Below, piece after piece: positions 1 to 6,622 of a stretch of 9,601 nucleotides of DNA (within the stretch, counting starts at the first letter, position 1; each line of letters begins with the position of its first letter). The translations under genes and the position numbers were made by a program. Origin of the DNA: Candidatus Hydrogenedentota bacterium (GTDB taxonomy: Bacteria > Hydrogenedentota > Hydrogenedentia > Hydrogenedentales > CAITNO01); assembly GCA_007118765.1 (NCBI GenBank), contig SKQZ01000294.1:1-9601 (forward strand). Reading direction: 5' to 3'. The notes under the pieces were generated by a model. That model saw only the letters and a program-made list of their open reading frames with translations, ran no database searches and was not told the origin of the DNA.

Positions 1-492
1 AAGGATTACGAGATGGCGCCTGAAACGCTGGCGAAACTTGCCGACATCAAAAACTTTGTCGGCGGCAAGTTCTCAACCACAGACGGCTTCTACACGTATG
101 AGCTCACACGCGCAGTGCGCGGCAAATCATTCACCTATATTATCGGCAACGAAACAATGTTCTATACGGGGCTGTTCCTGGGTTCCCGCGCATGCATTGG
201 CCAGGGGGCCATACTGAACCCGCAGATTCTGAAGGCCATGCTTGAGCGATACCGCAGCGGCAACTATTCCGGGGTGCTTCGCGCTCAAGACGCCATCAAC
301 ACCATTCTCTCCAATTCGCCGAACGCCGTTGATTTTCTGAAAATGTACGCCACAGAAAAGGGCTATGCCACACCGCTGTATACGCGTTCGCACAGCAGCA
401 ATCCGTATATGGAAGACCGTGTGCCCATTACCAAAGCGGAATATGACCGTTTCAAGGTTATTTACGAAACAGAGTTGATGCCGTATTTGTAG
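1..492 (+). CDS. DapA/NanA-family aldolase (dihydrodipicolinate synthase / N-acetylneuraminate lyase superfamily), 5'-truncated
   Basis: The reading frame is open from base 1 to the stop at 490-492, so this is the C-terminal ~163 residues of a protein that normally has about 300. Enzymes of this class I aldolase family form a Schiff base between an active-site lysine and pyruvate, and cleave or condense 2-oxo acids in the cytoplasm. The visible block NFVGGKFSTTD aligns with the family signature around the Schiff-base lysine (VGxKxxxxD), which puts that lysine at codon 67-69. The KFxxxD form is closer to N-acetylneuraminate lyases than to DapA (usually VGIKEATG). Downstream, YIIGNETMFYTGLFLGSRACIGQG matches the family's GxDxxxxxxxxxGaxGxIg segment, followed by a helical C-terminus. 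The N-terminal half with the YxxP and catalytic Tyr motifs lies outside the window, so substrate cannot be assigned. The ATG at 13 is internal, not a start. The next gene's ribosome binding site overlaps this stop codon. Confidence 0.85.
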   Translation, partial: KDYEMAPETLAKLADIKNFVGGKFSTTDGFYTYELTRAVRGKSFTYIIGNETMFYTGLFLGSRACIGQGAILNPQILKAMLERYRSGNYSGVLRAQDAINTILSNSPNAVDFLKMYATEKGYATPLYTRSHSSNPYMEDRVPITKAEYDRFKVIYETELMPYL

Positions 493-495
493 GAG
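491..495 (+). promoter_or_regulatory. Ribosome binding site fixing a TTG start
   Basis: AGGAG lies 6 nt before the TTG at 502 and begins inside the TAG stop of the upstream lyase. It is the only good Shine-Dalgarno near the start of the ATPase ORF. It supports both the TTG start and translational coupling of the two genes. Confidence 0.7.
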
Positions 496-501
496 CCTGT
501 T

Positions 502-1269
502 TTGACGGCCAACAGCATCGCCAGACATTGCCGCGAATTGGACCGCTGCAACCAGCGCGGCGGACGCATGCTGTCCGTGGCGGATCTTGTGGAGGCAAAC
601 ACCATGCCGCTGTCGCTTGCTGCGGCAGTCACCGCACGTATCGCCGAAGGCGCATCGTTTATGGTGGGCGCAAATCCCGGCGGCGCAGGCAAGACCACCG
701 TCATGTGCGCACTATTGAACTTTATACCGCCGGACACAGAACTACTGCCTGCAACACCGTCCAACCTGCGCACCGCAACAGCGACCTCCTCCCTGAACCG
801 GTGCTGTTGGCTTTGCCATGAAATCAGCGACGGACCTTATTACGGCTATCTGTGGGGCGCGACATTGCGGGATTATTGCGCACTGAGTGCGCAGGGGCAC
901 CTCCTCGCCACCAACCTGCATGCCGACACGCTTGACGAATGTGCGGCACAGGTATGCGGCGTTAACCGTGTTCCTGAAGCGCATTTCAAACAGTTTGCCG
1001 TACTTCTTTTTTTGCGTGTTGTCGGCGCCCGGCGAACTGTGCACCAAGTCTATGTCAGCAACACGGACGCGCCCCATGAGTTGGCCTACGACGCCGCCTC
1101 CGGTTTTTTTGAGCCGGCCTTGCTGGCCACGCCCGCCCGACGGCAAACATGCCGTACCTTCCTGGAAACTTTTATGGCGCAGCCTGAACGCACGATTGAG
1201 GCCATGCGGCGTGCGGTGGTGCACAGCGGCCTTTTCCCAGACACAAACGGAGATGAGGCAAACACATGA
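502..1269 (+). CDS. Small VirB11/PilT/TadA-like secretion-type ATPase, orphan
   Basis: This 255-residue protein has a clear Walker A P-loop, GANPGGAGKTT, at residues 56-66. The segment just before it (residues ~38-55) and ALLNFIPPDTE just after it resemble TadA/VirB11 ATPases. GHLLATNLHADTLDECAAQV (residues 132-151) matches the His box of type II/IV secretion and pilus-retraction ATPases (GHLxxxTLHxxxA). No canonical Walker B or Asp box is recognisable. In its place is a Cys-rich block, CCWLCHEISDGPYYGYLWG (residues 101-119), whose E107 may be the catalytic acid. The protein lacks the N-terminal domain of full secretion ATPases (usually 340-570 residues), has no membrane segment, and no pilus or secretion genes are visible nearby. 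The TTG start is chosen for its AGGAG. The stop overlaps an ATG in an ATGA junction. The role is unknown. Membership of the VirB11/PilT superfamily is inferred from motifs. Confidence 0.72.
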   Translation: MTANSIARHCRELDRCNQRGGRMLSVADLVEANTMPLSLAAAVTARIAEGASFMVGANPGGAGKTTVMCALLNFIPPDTELLPATPSNLRTATATSSLNRCCWLCHEISDGPYYGYLWGATLRDYCALSAQGHLLATNLHADTLDECAAQVCGVNRVPEAHFKQFAVLLFLRVVGARRTVHQVYVSNTDAPHELAYDAASGFFEPALLATPARRQTCRTFLETFMAQPERTIEAMRRAVVHSGLFPDTNGDEANT

Positions 1270-1337
1270 AACCGCAGCCTGTTTTCTGTCAGAATATGCG
1301 CGGGCGCCAACCTGTGCCGCACGTTGGCCGCTTGTGA
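1266..1337 (+). CDS. Possible 23-residue ORF at an ATGA junction
   Basis: An ATG at 1266 overlaps the ATPase stop codon (ATGA) and opens 23 codons ending at TGA 1335-1337. Such overlaps are typical of translational coupling. However, the peptide is very short, has no recognisable motif, and no separate Shine-Dalgarno is evident. It may only carry ribosomes toward rsmA, or be chance. It is listed because it occupies most of the 104-nt gap between the ATPase and rsmA. Confidence 0.15.
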   Translation: MKPQPVFCQNMRGRQPVPHVGRL

Positions 1338-1373
1338 AAACGCCTCTTCAATACCAACTGGAATTATCCATCT

Positions 1374-2279
1374 ATGCACACGACATCCGCCGACAACACC
1401 TCGTCCCGATATCCCCGGCTCCGTGAATTGTGTCAACGACACAACATACGGTTCAAAAAAGGACTTGGACAAAACCTGCTGTTGGACGACAACATCAACG
1501 CCATTATGGTCAACGCAGCGGAATTGGATGCTGACGATGGCGTTATTGAAGTGGGCGCGGGATTGGGAGCGCTGACCCGGCGGATGGTTGAAAAGGCCGG
1601 GCACATCCTCTCAGTGGAGATTGACGCCTCTTTCATGCCCTGCCTTGAAGAGCAATTCGGCGACCGCAAAAACGTTCGGCTTTTTCGGGGCGACATTCTC
1701 AATCACGCGCTGGAAGACCTTGTCGCGGAATACCTGCCTGACGCAAAACGACTGAAGATGGTGTCGAATCTGCCTTATTACATTACCACGCCGGTACTGT
1801 TTCATTTTTTGGAGAGCGCGGTACATTTTGACCGGCTTGTCGTGATGACGCAACTGGAAGTGGGCGAACGGTTGACTGCGGCGGTGAACAGCGCCAATTA
1901 CGGCGCCTTGGCGATTGCAGCACGCCTATACGCCGAAACCGACATTGTGCATCGCGTGCCGGCAAGCTGTTTTTTGCCCAAACCGAAAGTGGACAGCTGC
2001 ATCGTTCGTTTCCGGTGCCGACGCGAACCGGCGCTGCCGGGCGCAGACGCGGCCTATACCATGCGCGTGGTGCGGGCGGCCTTCGGCAAACGTCGCAAAA
2101 CGTTGCGCAACACCCTCACGGGCGGCGTGCTGGGTTTAACCCGTGAACAGGCATTAGAGGCACTTGACCGTGTAGACATCGAGGCAGGCAGACGACCGCA
2201 GACGCTGGACTTGTCTGAATTTGTCGCACTGGCCAATGCCATCAGAGCAATAAAAACCAACCCGCAGAACAACAGTTAA
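1374..2279 (+). CDS. rsmA: 16S rRNA dimethyladenosine transferase RsmA (KsgA)
   Basis: RsmA uses S-adenosylmethionine to dimethylate two adjacent adenines (A1518/A1519 in E. coli numbering) in the 3'-terminal hairpin of 16S rRNA, a late 30S assembly checkpoint. The 301-residue length is slightly above the usual ~270-290. Family signatures appear in order: FKKGLGQNLLLD (27-38; usually KKxLGQNFL, here Leu for Phe), SAM motif I EVGAGLGALT (59-68), acidic motif II VEID (81-84), GDIL (106-109), the motif IV catalytic NLPYY (132-136), MTQLEVGERLTA, FLPKPKVDS (200-208) and AFGKRRKTLRN (236-246). The ATG at 1374 is the first in frame after a stop at 1335-1337, but it has no convincing Shine-Dalgarno, so translation may depend on upstream coupling. 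The stop codon lies inside the left end of a palindromic repeat. Confidence 0.96.
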   Translation: MHTTSADNTSSRYPRLRELCQRHNIRFKKGLGQNLLLDDNINAIMVNAAELDADDGVIEVGAGLGALTRRMVEKAGHILSVEIDASFMPCLEEQFGDRKNVRLFRGDILNHALEDLVAEYLPDAKRLKMVSNLPYYITTPVLFHFLESAVHFDRLVVMTQLEVGERLTAAVNSANYGALAIAARLYAETDIVHRVPASCFLPKPKVDSCIVRFRCRREPALPGADAAYTMRVVRAAFGKRRKTLRNTLTGGVLGLTREQALEALDRVDIEAGRRPQTLDLSEFVALANAIRAIKTNPQNNS

Positions 2280-2367
2280 CCCGGATGTTTCAAACCATTT
2301 TTTCCTGAGCCTGCGCTGGCGTAAGATGCGCAGGCGCAACAGAAAACCGGTGAACTTTTCGGGGCAA
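2276..2367. repeat. Degenerate short copy of a palindromic MITE-like element
   Basis: The left end (2276-2292, TTAACCCGGATGTTTCA) matches 14 of 17 bases of the terminal repeat of the 183-bp element at 6326-6508. The right end (2351-2367) matches the opposite terminus in 11 of 17. Inside, the reverse complement of 2317-2353 agrees with 6340-6376 at 32 of 37 positions by hand alignment, including 17 identical bases in a row (TTTCTGTTGCGCCTGCG). This copy also contains a perfect 7-bp inverted repeat, CCTGCGC (2310-2316) with GCGCAGG (2328-2334). It fills almost the whole rsmA-mannosidase gap and includes the rsmA stop codon. No T-run follows the stem, so it is not an ordinary intrinsic terminator, although the RNA could still act as a stabilising or rho-blocking hairpin. 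Confidence 0.75.
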
Positions 2368-2381
2368 TTTGGGAGAACCGC

Positions 2382-5030
2382 ATGAAAGCGTATTACTGTG
2401 TTGGCACCCATTGGGATCGCGAATGGTACGAGCCGTTTCAAGAGTTCCGCATGTGGCTGGTGGAACTGATAGACGAGGTAATGACGCTGCTGGAGCAAGA
2501 CCCCGCATACCGCAGCTTCCATCTGGACGGCCAAACGATCATGGTGGAAGACTATCTGGAGATTCGTCCGGAACAGAAGGAACGCTTGATAGGGCACCTG
2601 AAAGCCGGGCGCTTGATCGTGGGCCCATGGTATAACCTGCCTGATGAGTGGCTGGTTTCAGGCGAGAGCATGGTGCGTAATTTAATGCGCGGGTTTCGGG
2701 TATGCCGGGCATTGGGCGTGGCGCCCCTTGACTTCGCCTATACCCCCGACCAGTTCGGACATATCGCGGCGCTGCCCATGATCATGAGCGGTTTCGGTCT
2801 GAAAACCGGCATTGTCTGGCGCGGCGCTCAAGACGAGAATTATCCCGCCCACTTTGTCTGGGTCGGCCCGGACGGCAGCCGCATGATCTATCACAAATTG
2901 CTGGACAAAGGCAGTTATGCCCCCTTCGATTTTCTGGCGCGAGGCCCCATCAAGGAGGCGGATTTCAGCGACGCTTCTTTCAAAGAGCACTTTGAGCCGT
3001 ATATCGCGGAAGAAGAAGCGCGCAGCGCCGCACCGGTAATGCTGCTCCTTGACGCCATAGATCACCAACGCCCCGACCCGCAGATGCCCCGCCTGTTTCA
3101 GGAATTGGAACGACGCTACCCGGACATAGATTTCGTATGGGGCAGTCTTGAAGACTATGGACACGAATTATTGCAGTACCAGGATCGGATGCCGGAACGC
3201 CAGGGCGAACTGCGCGAACCCACCCGCGACAGCAAACGGGGCGGACAGTATTTGATTGTGCATACCATCTCATCACGGCTGGACATCAAGCAACGCAACA
3301 ATCAGTGTCAGGCGCTTTTGGAAAAATGGTGCGAACCCTATTCACTGTTTGCGACCATGAACGGGGCCGTCTCTGCAAGCGCCTATCTTGCCAAGGCATG
3401 GGAGTACCTGCTCAAGAACCATCCCCATGATTCAATATGCGGATGTAGCATTGACCAAGTGCATCGCGACATGTTGTATCGGTTCGACCAGTGCAGGCTC
3501 ATTGGGGACGGTCTGATACGGCGTTCCATGACCGCACTCGCCGAAGCTGCGTCGGATGGGGATACATGGCAGCATATCGCTGTTCATAACCCACTCCCCC
3601 ACACCCGCAAAGGCGTGTTCGATCTGACACTCTACTTTCCCGGCGGGTGGGGCGATAAAACGGGACACATATTCCACGACGGACTGGCAACGGGCGAACG
3701 TTACAACAAATTCCATTTGCTGGACGCGAACGGCAACCGCTTGCCCTACCAACATCGCGCCATTGAACGGCAAATCGAATGCAAGCGTCTGGACGCGTTG
3801 GGACGGGAAACGACAGCAGGCGGCGACTTATATCATGTAACGGTGGAGCTCGACGCGCCGCCCTGCGGCATGACAGGTCTTACGATTGAAGGTACGGACG
3901 ATGCAACACGCACCTTTGGCAGTCTATTGACCGGGCCTCTGTCGGCCTCAAACGGATTGCTCGAAGCCCGTTTGGACAACCAGGGCGCTCTGTCGCTTCG
4001 GGGCGCAGCAGGGCCCGCCTTTGAGGGTTTGCTGCTGTATGATGATGTGGGCGACTGCGGCGACGGCTGGACCCGGGGCATCCCCGTCAACGACACCGTC
4101 TTCCGATCTTACGGCGGGAGCGTCGTTACCGGCATTGAAGAGAATGGCCCGCTGCGCGTTACGTTCCGAGTGGAGCGCACTTTGTCGTTGCCGCGCCGAC
4201 TTGACCCCAAAACCAACAGCCGCAGTGCAGACCGCGTGACGGTGGAAGTCACCGATTTGATTACCATCGAAAAACATTCGCCGGTGCTGAAAATCAAGAC
4301 CATCATAAACAACACCGCGGAAGACCATCGCTTGCGCGTACTCTTCCCCACGCACCGCCAGACCAATGTCTCCTTTGCCGAAACACCCTTTGCCATTGTT
4401 AATCGCGACATCCCCATTCCTGCGGAAACCGCGCTGTGGCAGGAACGCATCAACGAAGAGAAAGCATTCTCGTCGTTCTTCGGCATTCATGATTCCGAGG
4501 GCGGGCTGGCCGTGTTGTCGCCCGCCGGGTTGCACGAGTATGCCGTGCTGGACACGCCCCACCGGGAACTTGCTTTCACGTTGCTGCGCGCATTTCGCAA
4601 AACCGTGGGCAAGCCGGCGGAACAGGACGGTCAATTGCCGGGCGTTCATGTTATCGAATACGGCTTGGTTCCCTTCGGTGGCGCACCCGACATGCCCCAA
4701 CTCGCACGGCTTGTTTCGGAGATGCAGGCGCCTGTCCGCGCACATGCAGTAAAAACGCCCGTGGAACCTGCTTCTTTCCTGCGCCTCAAAAACAACACGG
4801 CCGTTGTTACCGCCATTAAGCCCGCCGAGGATAACGAGGGCGGCATCATCCGGTTCTGGAACCCCACGGATACACCCGTTGAAGAAGGCTTCAAACTTGC
4901 ACGGCCCATCAAGAGCGCCGCAATATGCACCCTCAATGAAGAGCCAACAACCACGCTGGAACCGAACAACGACTATATCATGGTAACCGTGCCCGCAGGC
5001 GGATTGTGTACGGTTCGTTTTACGTGGTAG
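2382..5030 (+). CDS. GH38 alpha-mannosidase, MngB (mannosylglycerate hydrolase)-like
   Basis: A retaining alpha-mannosidase of glycoside hydrolase family 38, 882 residues, close to the ~877 of E. coli MngB (2-O-(6-phosphomannosyl)-glycerate hydrolase). Order of parts: an N-terminal catalytic domain (about 1-270), a helical middle domain (to about 370), then a long beta-rich C-terminal region. Expected zinc ligands are H10 and D12 in THWDREWY, D123 in YTPDQFGH (also the predicted nucleophile) and H349 in KNHPHDSICG. Recalled MngB-like blocks include LDGQTIMVEDY (48-58), LIVGPWY (78-84), VRNLMRG and DHRLRVLFPT. There is no signal peptide or membrane segment, so it should act in the cytoplasm on imported glycosides. 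GGGAGA at 2371-2376 is placed well for the ATG. The gene converges on glycerate kinase, which would consume one product if the substrate is mannosylglycerate. That substrate is inferred. A general alpha-mannosidase acting on oligosaccharides is the main alternative. Confidence 0.93.
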   Translation: MKAYYCVGTHWDREWYEPFQEFRMWLVELIDEVMTLLEQDPAYRSFHLDGQTIMVEDYLEIRPEQKERLIGHLKAGRLIVGPWYNLPDEWLVSGESMVRNLMRGFRVCRALGVAPLDFAYTPDQFGHIAALPMIMSGFGLKTGIVWRGAQDENYPAHFVWVGPDGSRMIYHKLLDKGSYAPFDFLARGPIKEADFSDASFKEHFEPYIAEEEARSAAPVMLLLDAIDHQRPDPQMPRLFQELERRYPDIDFVWGSLEDYGHELLQYQDRMPERQGELREPTRDSKRGGQYLIVHTISSRLDIKQRNNQCQALLEKWCEPYSLFATMNGAVSASAYLAKAWEYLLKNHPHDSICGCSIDQVHRDMLYRFDQCRLIGDGLIRRSMTALAEAASDGDTWQHIAVHNPLPHTRKGVFDLTLYFPGGWGDKTGHIFHDGLATGERYNKFHLLDANGNRLPYQHRAIERQIECKRLDALGRETTAGGDLYHVTVELDAPPCGMTGLTIEGTDDATRTFGSLLTGPLSASNGLLEARLDNQGALSLRGAAGPAFEGLLLYDDVGDCGDGWTRGIPVNDTVFRSYGGSVVTGIEENGPLRVTFRVERTLSLPRRLDPKTNSRSADRVTVEVTDLITIEKHSPVLKIKTIINNTAEDHRLRVLFPTHRQTNVSFAETPFAIVNRDIPIPAETALWQERINEEKAFSSFFGIHDSEGGLAVLSPAGLHEYAVLDTPHRELAFTLLRAFRKTVGKPAEQDGQLPGVHVIEYGLVPFGGAPDMPQLARLVSEMQAPVRAHAVKTPVEPASFLRLKNNTAVVTAIKPAEDNEGGIIRFWNPTDTPVEEGFKLARPIKSAAICTLNEEPTTTLEPNNDYIMVTVPAGGLCTVRFTW

Positions 5031-5038
5031 GCCGCTGC

Positions 5039-6187
5039 TTATTGGTCGGGACGCAGTGCGCGTAACAAACGGCCGATGGCGCACCCCGTCTGTTCCAAGT
5101 GTTGGGCAGCCCGGTCCAGCGCAACGTGCTGTGGCATGGGCCCCGGCGCAATGGGCAGAATGGCCGCGACCCCCGCCTCATAAAGCGCGTCAAGGTCGTC
5201 GCCTACGCGGCCCGCCACCACCAGCAGCGGCGTCGTGTGGATACGCGCCTTTTTCGCAACCCCCGCGATCACTTTGCCTTGCGCGCTTTGGCCGTCTACC
5301 GCACCTTCACCGGTAATAACCAGAGCGGCATCCCGCATAACGTCGTCCATGTCGCCATAGGCGTCAAGGACAAGATCCACGCCCGAACACAGGGAGGCAT
5401 TGGCAAAAGCCACCAGTCCGGCCGCCAAACCGCCCGCCGCACCAGCGCCGGGCACTGTCCGTACCTGCACGCACATTTGCGTTTCCAACACCGTCGCATA
5501 ATGCGACAACGCTGCGTCCAGCGTTTTCACGACATCCGGCGTCGCGCCTTTTTGCGGCCCATACACCTGAGATGCGCCGTTCTCCCCGCACAGCGGGTTC
5601 GAGACATCACAGGCGGCAATGATGGTTGTATCGGCAAGCCGCGCATCAAGGTCAGCAGACGCGATCCGCGCCAACCGCCGCAACGATGCGCCGCCGGGAG
5701 GCAGGTCAGCGCCTGTTTCATCCAAAAACCGCACCCCCAATGCCGTGGCCATGCCCACGCCCCCGTCATTGGTGGCGCTGCCGCCCAGGCCCACAAGTAT
5801 CCGTTTGGCGCCGCAGTCAAGGGCGTGAACCATTAATTCGCCGACGCCACGGGTGCCGGCGACACAGGGGTCGCGCTTTTCCGGCGGCGCCAGATGCAAC
5901 CCCGCTGCCTGCGCCATTTCAACAACCGCCGTATGGCCATCATCAAGCAGTCCGAAACGAGCGGCAACAGGTTCACCAAGCGGACCCGATACTTCCACCG
6001 TGCGTATCTCGCCGCCCAGAGCGTAATGCAACACATCCAGCAAGCCGTCACCACCGTCTGCCAAGGGGCGACACATGATGTCTTCTTCGGGAATGCCGGC
6101 ACGTTGCAACCCCGCGGACAAAGCCTCGGCCACGGCGAAAGCTGTCAGACACTCTTTAAATGAATCAGGAGCAAGTACAATGTTCAT
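5039..6187 (-). CDS. glxK: Glycerate 2-kinase (GlxK/GarK family)
   Basis: Phosphorylates D-glycerate with ATP to 2-phosphoglycerate, linking glycerate and glyoxylate breakdown to glycolysis in the cytoplasm. The N-terminus MNIVLAPDSFKECLTA is the classic family opening (KIVIAPDSFKGSL). Also visible are PLADGGDG (41-48), GGSATNDGG (135-143), CDVSNPLCGENGAS with YGPQKGA (193-215), GAGAAGGLA (247-255) and ITGEGAVDGQSAQGK (291-305), numbered from the chosen start. The length is 382 residues, the usual size. I chose the ATG at 6187 because it gives the conserved N-terminus. An in-frame GTG at 6205 would add six residues, but the GGAAAGG upstream abuts that GTG with no spacing and is rather far (about 17 nt) from the ATG, so the start is not fully settled. 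The 3' end faces the GH38 gene with an 8-nt gap and no room for a terminator. Confidence 0.95.
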   Translation of the reverse strand: MNIVLAPDSFKECLTAFAVAEALSAGLQRAGIPEEDIMCRPLADGGDGLLDVLHYALGGEIRTVEVSGPLGEPVAARFGLLDDGHTAVVEMAQAAGLHLAPPEKRDPCVAGTRGVGELMVHALDCGAKRILVGLGGSATNDGGVGMATALGVRFLDETGADLPPGGASLRRLARIASADLDARLADTTIIAACDVSNPLCGENGASQVYGPQKGATPDVVKTLDAALSHYATVLETQMCVQVRTVPGAGAAGGLAAGLVAFANASLCSGVDLVLDAYGDMDDVMRDAALVITGEGAVDGQSAQGKVIAGVAKKARIHTTPLLVVAGRVGDDLDALYEAGVAAILPIAPGPMPQHVALDRAAQHLEQTGCAIGRLLRALRPDQ

Positions 6188-6269
6188 AAGTGATGTCGCT
6201 GTCACCTTTCCAATAACCGTTTGCGAACGCCACAGGCAGAAGCATTACACAAACCAATCCCTGTCCGTC

Positions 6270-6278
6270 AGTATATCA
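6270..6278 (-). promoter_or_regulatory. Possible extended -10 promoter for glycerate kinase
   Basis: On the minus strand this reads TGATATACT, a good extended -10 (TGnTATAAT-like). No convincing -35 is found at the usual distance, as extended -10 promoters can allow. It would leave an untranslated leader of about 75 nt before the ATG at 6187. This is a call from sequence only. Confidence 0.35.
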
Positions 6279-6325
6279 TGCTGATTGATTGTTTTCGTTG
6301 TTCAGCGCATTTTCAGTTGTTGGAT

Positions 6326-6508
6326 CTAGCCCGGATATTTCACAAGATTTCTGTTGCGCCTGCGAATCTTACACCATATCAGGTACTTTGCTTACCCGCC
6401 GACTTCGACGTGTACTAACACGCTGTCAGCCGGCGGTCTGCGCAAAACACCTGCTCTGGCGCAATCTTCACAGGCTCACGACGAAACCTGATGAAATATC
6501 CGGGCTAG
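6326..6508. mobile_element. 183-bp palindromic MITE-like element with 17-bp terminal inverted repeats
   Basis: CTAGCCCGGATATTTCA (6326-6342) and its exact reverse complement TGAAATATCCGGGCTAG (6492-6508) bound the element. The whole interval is an imperfect palindrome centred near 6416. Nested pairs in the same register include CAGGT (6380-6384) with ACCTG (6449-6453), CCGCCG (6396-6401) with CGGCGG (6431-6436), and CGTGT (6409-6413) with ACACG (6418-6422) around an ACTA loop. The arms also resemble each other between the ends and the centre (GCGCCTGCG against GAGCCTGTG). There is no coding capacity of note. The size, lack of genes and inverted ends fit a non-autonomous miniature element or a REP-like palindrome. 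A shorter degenerate relative lies at 2276-2367. No clear target-site duplication is seen, so mobility is inferred. Confidence 0.75.
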
Positions 6509-6610
6509 CGCTTTATCCCTTGCATCTGGTACCATGGCGCACAGCAAACAAACAAGCATTGGGCCTACCGGTGCGTCATCGTTTGCGCGTACATCTCCAA
6601 AAAGAAACGT

Positions 6611-6617
6611 AAGGTGG
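6611..6617 (+). promoter_or_regulatory. Ribosome binding site favouring the TTG start of the PLC-like gene
   Basis: AAGGTGG ends 5 nt before the TTG at 6623. The alternative GTG start at 6614 falls inside this Shine-Dalgarno and has none of its own. TTG also gives a conventional signal peptide beginning M-K. Confidence 0.6.
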
Positions 6618-6622
6618 TTGTT

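Larger units (their letters stand above)
6188..6622. other. Divergent intergenic region with a palindromic element
   Basis: About 430 bases lie between the divergent glycerate kinase and PI-PLC-like genes. The region holds the putative kinase promoter (near 6270) and the 183-bp palindromic element (6326-6508). The segment 6509-6613 has no promoter I find convincing for the phospholipase gene. The ORFs that cross this region have no recognisable motifs and change frame through the repeat, so I do not call them genes. Confidence 0.6.

Noticed and set aside
2310..2334. rsmA intrinsic terminator
   Set aside because: The 7-bp stem has an 11-nt loop and no following T-run. It is better explained as part of the palindromic repeat.
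3948..5084. 378-codon open frame on the minus strand opposite the GH38 gene
   Set aside because: It is the antisense shadow of a clearly conserved GH38 gene. Its translation has no recognisable motif and it also crosses the end of glycerate kinase.
5099..5836. 245-codon plus-strand open frame over glycerate kinase
   Set aside because: Antisense to strongly conserved GlxK motifs; the Arg/His-rich composition is typical of a shadow frame in GC-rich DNA.
6326..6508. CRISPR array or tRNA-like structure
   Set aside because: There are only two inverted end repeats, no direct repeat-spacer pattern, and no cloverleaf or T-arm consensus.
6289..6612. 107-codon ORF upstream of the phospholipase gene
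   Set aside because: It runs through the palindromic element, has no start signal and no recognisable protein features.
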